From assembly GCA_009392095.1 (NCBI GenBank), contig VFHF01000131.1, positions 1-17,324 of the forward strand: a stretch of DNA of 17,324 nt. Reading direction: 5' to 3'. The DNA is from SAR202 cluster bacterium (GTDB lineage: Bacteria; Chloroflexota; Dehalococcoidia; Lucifugimonadales; UBA3495). The stretch's first letter is position 1; each line of letters starts with the position of its first letter. The notes beneath the pieces were generated by a model, which saw only the letters and a program-made list of their open reading frames with translations, was not told the origin of the DNA and searched no databases. This document shows positions 14,738-17,324 of this stretch, in pieces. The translations under genes were made by a program, and so were the position numbers.

Positions 14738-15739
14738 GTGGCACAAAGCAACAATGACGTGGCAGCCCGGCCGAATATAACCGCCCGGTCAAACGGAAAG
14801 GAGTCGGTAATCGCGACGATCGCGACCGGACCAGCCCCCACAGGGCCATTTTCGTATGTAACCGGAATACCAAATACAGCATCCGACCTGGTTGGTCCTC
14901 CGCCCCAATATCTGTCCGTGGCCGCTTGGGCCGCTTGAACAGTCGTCACATTGGTCGGCGTGGCCGACCGGGGAAAAATAGCTCTAGAAGACATCTCAGT
15001 AGATTTTGAAGTGGGGCCCGCTGGACCATTCGACGGCCTCGGCTTCGGGGTCAAAGAAACCGTCACCCTTCATGGGAATATATCTGAACAGGAGCGGGTA
15101 CGTCTTGAACGGGCATCTAATTTTTGCCCAGTTGGGCAAGCCCTCAACAAAGGCTCTATGAAGATCGAAGACGAGGTACAGTGGAGTGCGGGCAAATTGG
15201 TCCCGGCATCTTCTCACGAGTCACTTCACTCATTGGCAGGCGAACTCATTGCCATCCCTTCGGGCACGGCACACGCCCAATATCTTCTGGACACCAAAGA
15301 GTACGACGACACTGGAGCCATGGCTCACGAAGGCGAAGCTAAGGTCACTGTGAGATTTGCCAACCTAACCCGCTCCAGCGGTTCGATATTGCTGGCAGGT
15401 CACAGTTCAGACGGATGGGTGCCGGGTCCTTTCCCTATGGCCCACAGCGGTTGGGCGGCATCAACCGTCGCGACCTTAAGCCAATTGCTGCCTCAAACCT
15501 CAGGCGGAATCAGCGTCGAGCTGTTCATGGCACCTATACCCGGCGGCCGAGACGAGGCCCAGTCTCACGCCGCAGAAGGCGTGGTCGGCCGCAGGCCGGT
15601 GGTGCGCCGAATTACGCTGCCGGGTACCCCACAGGAAACTCCTCTAGAGGTGGTCCAGGCCGCCCTGCTCCGTGACCCTATATCGATCGCCTACAAACAG
15701 GGCGGCATCCTCCTAGAACACAACGTCGTGGTCGGATAG
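14738..15739 (+). CDS. Tandem OsmC-family selenoprotein, Sec at codon 67 (in-frame UGA)
   Basis: Reading from GTG 14738 gives 333 residues with one internal UGA (14936-14938) at codon 67. A GGGGG run lies seven bases before the GTG; an in-frame stop just upstream (14732-14734) excludes a longer start. Domain 1 (about 1-145) is OsmC/Ohr-like: GPPPQYLSVAAWAA-U-TVVTL places the UGA exactly at the first redox cysteine of the family, and the second is intact as NFCPVGQAL (C130). Family knowledge: these two residues reduce organic or hydrogen peroxides. Domain 2 (about 185-333) repeats the pattern, but WAASTVATL (227 onward; S242) replaces the first Cys/Sec and DPISIAYKQGG (D313) the second, so it is catalytically dead. 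U67 and C130 are the only redox residues. A SECIS-like hairpin follows the UGA. A standard call would give two unrelated short ORFs, 14738-14938 and 14951-15739. Confidence 0.85.
14951..14971 (+). promoter_or_regulatory. Bacterial SECIS element candidate of the OsmC gene
   Basis: UUGGUCGGC (14951-14959) pairs along its whole length with GCCGACCGG (14963-14971), nine pairs of which the two outermost are U-G. The loop is GUG (14960-14962). The loop starts exactly 21 nucleotides after the UGA, the same distance as in the DsbA-fold gene, and begins with G-U there too. This fits the bacterial SECIS rules. Confidence 0.8.
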
Positions 15740-15861
15740 TTTGACCGCTTGACGAGTTAAGGCTGCCGCCATCGTGAAACGGTGACACCGTATAGGGTTA
15801 GATTCCTGTAAAGCAGCGCGCCCGCTGGTACGAGCAACGGCCGAACATCTAGCCCTAACAA

Positions 15862-17175
15862 CTAGTTAGCCGCGGAACTGCGCAGGGGCCCCGACCGGGC
15901 TTCTTCGGGAAGACGGTCTTCCCAGTCGAGGATCAAGACCCGGTCGGTCCGGTCCATGGACATGATGACCACTGCCCCCGTTAAGCTGGCGGCCACCGAC
16001 AGCGCGATGGTCAACAGGTAGTCGTCGAAGAACCCGAAAAGCACGCCGCCGACCCACCCGCCTGTGGCCATGCCCAACATGGCCCCAGAGAGCTGCCAGC
16101 CAAACGATCGCCCTAACGACCCTTCGCCGTAGTACCTGCGGTTGATGATTGGGAAGGCCGACCCCTCACCACCGTAGCCGATGCCGAATATCACCGCGAA
16201 GACGTAGAAGCTCCAGGTATCGTTGGTCCAATACAGCATCAGCACCGGCAAACCCTGCAGCACGTACATCACCGCCATCGTGCCCCGAGCGCCCAGGGAG
16301 TCGGCCAGTACGGGTGTCAGGAACCGGGTCAGGCCGCTGACCAAGGCCAGAGTGCTAAGGACTCCCGCCGCCGCCACGGCCCCAACTCCGGCCAGTACGG
16401 CGATGGGGACGATGTATACGATAACTATGGCGTGGGACAGACAGCCCAGATAATGCACCATCACCAGTTTCCAGAATGCGCTGGTGGACTGGATGGATGC
16501 CGCCCGGACCTTGTCCCGCAGAATGCGTATATCGCGGCTGAATTCTTGACCGACCGCACCCGACCAAGCCCCACCGAGGGGATCAAGGCCCATGTCCGAC
16601 GGTTTGCTGCGGAAGAAAAACACGATCATGGTCATGGCCGTTCCGCAACCGATGCCCAAACTCCAGAAGGCGACCCGCCAGTCGTAGTGGGCCAGAAGTA
16701 TTCCAATAAGTAGCGTAGTGCCCGCGGGGCCAACACCTCCGGCGCACTGCAGCAGTCCCACGCCCAGGCCCAGCTTCTCCCGGAACCAGTAGGTGACAGT
16801 GGTGATTAACGCCACATTGAGGCAACTTTGGGTGACGCCCAGAAAGACCCCGTATGCAAGCCAGATGTGCCAGACGTCGGTGGCCAGTGCGGATATGGCC
16901 GTCCCGATGAAGAAGCAGGCCACCCCGACGAACAGCACTGGACGTCCGCCGTAACGGTCAGTGGCTATACCGACCACCGGAGAGAGCACGGCGCTCATGA
17001 TGGCGGAGATGCCGTAGGCCAAGGTGATGGAGCCCTGGCTCCAACCGTACTCGTCCTGCAGGGGCAGGATAACAACGCCGAAGGCCTGGGTGATGGAACC
17101 GCCGGCCAGGTATAGCAAAACCGAGAGGCCGATTATGATCCACGCGTAGTGGACTCTTGGTAAGCGTAATTGCAT
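15862..17175 (-). CDS. Major facilitator superfamily transporter (monocarboxylate/OFA-like)
   Basis: A 437-residue inner-membrane carrier with twelve predicted spans split by a central cytosolic loop (about 190-235). Seen: the N-terminal HYAWIIIGLSVLLYLAGG opening and PLQDEYGWSQGSITLAYGI in the first loops, typical of the MCT/OFA branch. The loop 2-3 signature is GIATDRYGGRPVLF, and QCAGGVGPAGTTL lies in the fourth to fifth span. The C-terminal half has the GFGIGYGGEG-like stretch FGIGYGGEGSAFPIINRRYYGEGSLG. Such proteins move organic anions or other small solutes with protons; the substrate cannot be told. ATG 17175 lacks a clear ribosome site. It converges on the OsmC gene (122 bases between stops) and is transcribed from outside or near the right edge; TACAAT on the minus strand (17220-17215) is a possible -10 box without a matching -35. 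Confidence 0.9.
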   Translation of the reverse strand: MQLRLPRVHYAWIIIGLSVLLYLAGGSITQAFGVVILPLQDEYGWSQGSITLAYGISAIMSAVLSPVVGIATDRYGGRPVLFVGVACFFIGTAISALATDVWHIWLAYGVFLGVTQSCLNVALITTVTYWFREKLGLGVGLLQCAGGVGPAGTTLLIGILLAHYDWRVAFWSLGIGCGTAMTMIVFFFRSKPSDMGLDPLGGAWSGAVGQEFSRDIRILRDKVRAASIQSTSAFWKLVMVHYLGCLSHAIVIVYIVPIAVLAGVGAVAAAGVLSTLALVSGLTRFLTPVLADSLGARGTMAVMYVLQGLPVLMLYWTNDTWSFYVFAVIFGIGYGGEGSAFPIINRRYYGEGSLGRSFGWQLSGAMLGMATGGWVGGVLFGFFDDYLLTIALSVAASLTGAVVIMSMDRTDRVLILDWEDRLPEEARSGPLRSSAAN

Positions 17176-17324
17176 TAAGAGGTTGCGATGATCCTGAGGC
17201 TCTAGACGTATAAGATTGTAACTGGCGGGGCGCCCAAATAGAAATACCTCCGAATCAGACTCAAGTCAGACAGGAAATGAGATTTAGGTACGGCTATCTA
17301 CGAGCTAAGACGGAACATCAAGCT

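Noticed and set aside
14665..15066. A 133-residue minus-strand open frame
   Set aside because: It is antisense to the OsmC gene, has no recognisable motif, and its low-complexity Ser/Pro/Thr content is what an antisense frame would give.
14951..15739. The OsmC region as a separate gene beginning at TTG 14951
   Set aside because: It lacks a ribosome site there and would start in the middle of the OsmC catalytic helix; the missing part is found in the same frame upstream of the UGA.
15770..15825. A tRNA-like stretch (GGTTAGATTCC with a small stem, and a nearby ACGGT/ACCGT hairpin)
   Set aside because: No cloverleaf can be closed: no acceptor stem, no D arm and no anticodon loop in register. 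In particular it is not a tRNA-Sec.
1..17324. Global reassignment of UGA to an amino acid
   Set aside because: Several intact genes (YYY, UPF0104, cca, glycosylase) end at UGA at the expected family length.
1..17324. CRISPR array or intact insertion sequence
   Set aside because: No regularly spaced direct repeats and no transposase gene were found; only the recombinase tail and the short interspersed repeats are present.

Overview
The window looks like a chromosomal piece of an uncultured bacterium, most likely Chloroflexota (Dehalococcoidia/SAR202-like). This is inferred from the moderately high GC, the paired 'Chlor_Arch_YYY' (TIGR03662) and TIGR03663/Agl23-like membrane proteins, and the gene style. 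I could not check the placement by a search.

Layout. The left half (137-10186) is entirely on the minus strand. Reading in the direction of transcription from a strong promoter at 10264-10292 come a DsbA-fold oxidoreductase, RNase III (rnc), the SRP receptor ftsY, the YYY membrane protein, the Agl23/GT-C-like membrane protein, then (after a gap with its own possible promoter) a LPG-synthase-type flippase-like membrane protein and an FAD amine-oxidase-like enzyme. A divergent promoter at 10352-10379 drives a tRNA nucleotidyltransferase (cca), followed by a small Cys/His-rich protein and an MDR-family dehydrogenase. The dehydrogenase is flanked by inverted copies of a short interspersed repeat. 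An OGG1-type DNA glycosylase converges on it. Next comes a scar made of the 3' end of a large serine recombinase joined to a broken SHOCT-domain tail, then a plus-strand OsmC-family gene, and finally a minus-strand MFS transporter.

The main discovery is that two genes appear to be selenoprotein genes that ordinary gene calling would break. (1) The DsbA-fold gene really starts at ATG 10186 behind a good Shine-Dalgarno. It has an in-frame UGA at codon 14, exactly where the nucleophilic Cys of the CPxx motif belongs. (2) The OsmC gene really starts at GTG 14738. It has an in-frame UGA at codon 67, exactly at the first redox Cys of OsmC/Ohr proteins, while the second Cys (C130) is intact. In both mRNAs a stable hairpin follows the UGA with the same geometry: exactly 21 nt from UGA to an apical loop that begins G-U (GUGU and GUG). 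This fits the bacterial SECIS model. UGA is a normal stop in several neighbouring genes, so the code is not globally changed. No selA/selB/selC/selD gene lies in the window, so the Sec machinery must be sought elsewhere in the genome.

The genes suggest envelope glycosylation/lipid-linked sugar handling (left), core RNA and protein-targeting housekeeping (centre), and peroxide/thiol redox defence by two selenoproteins.
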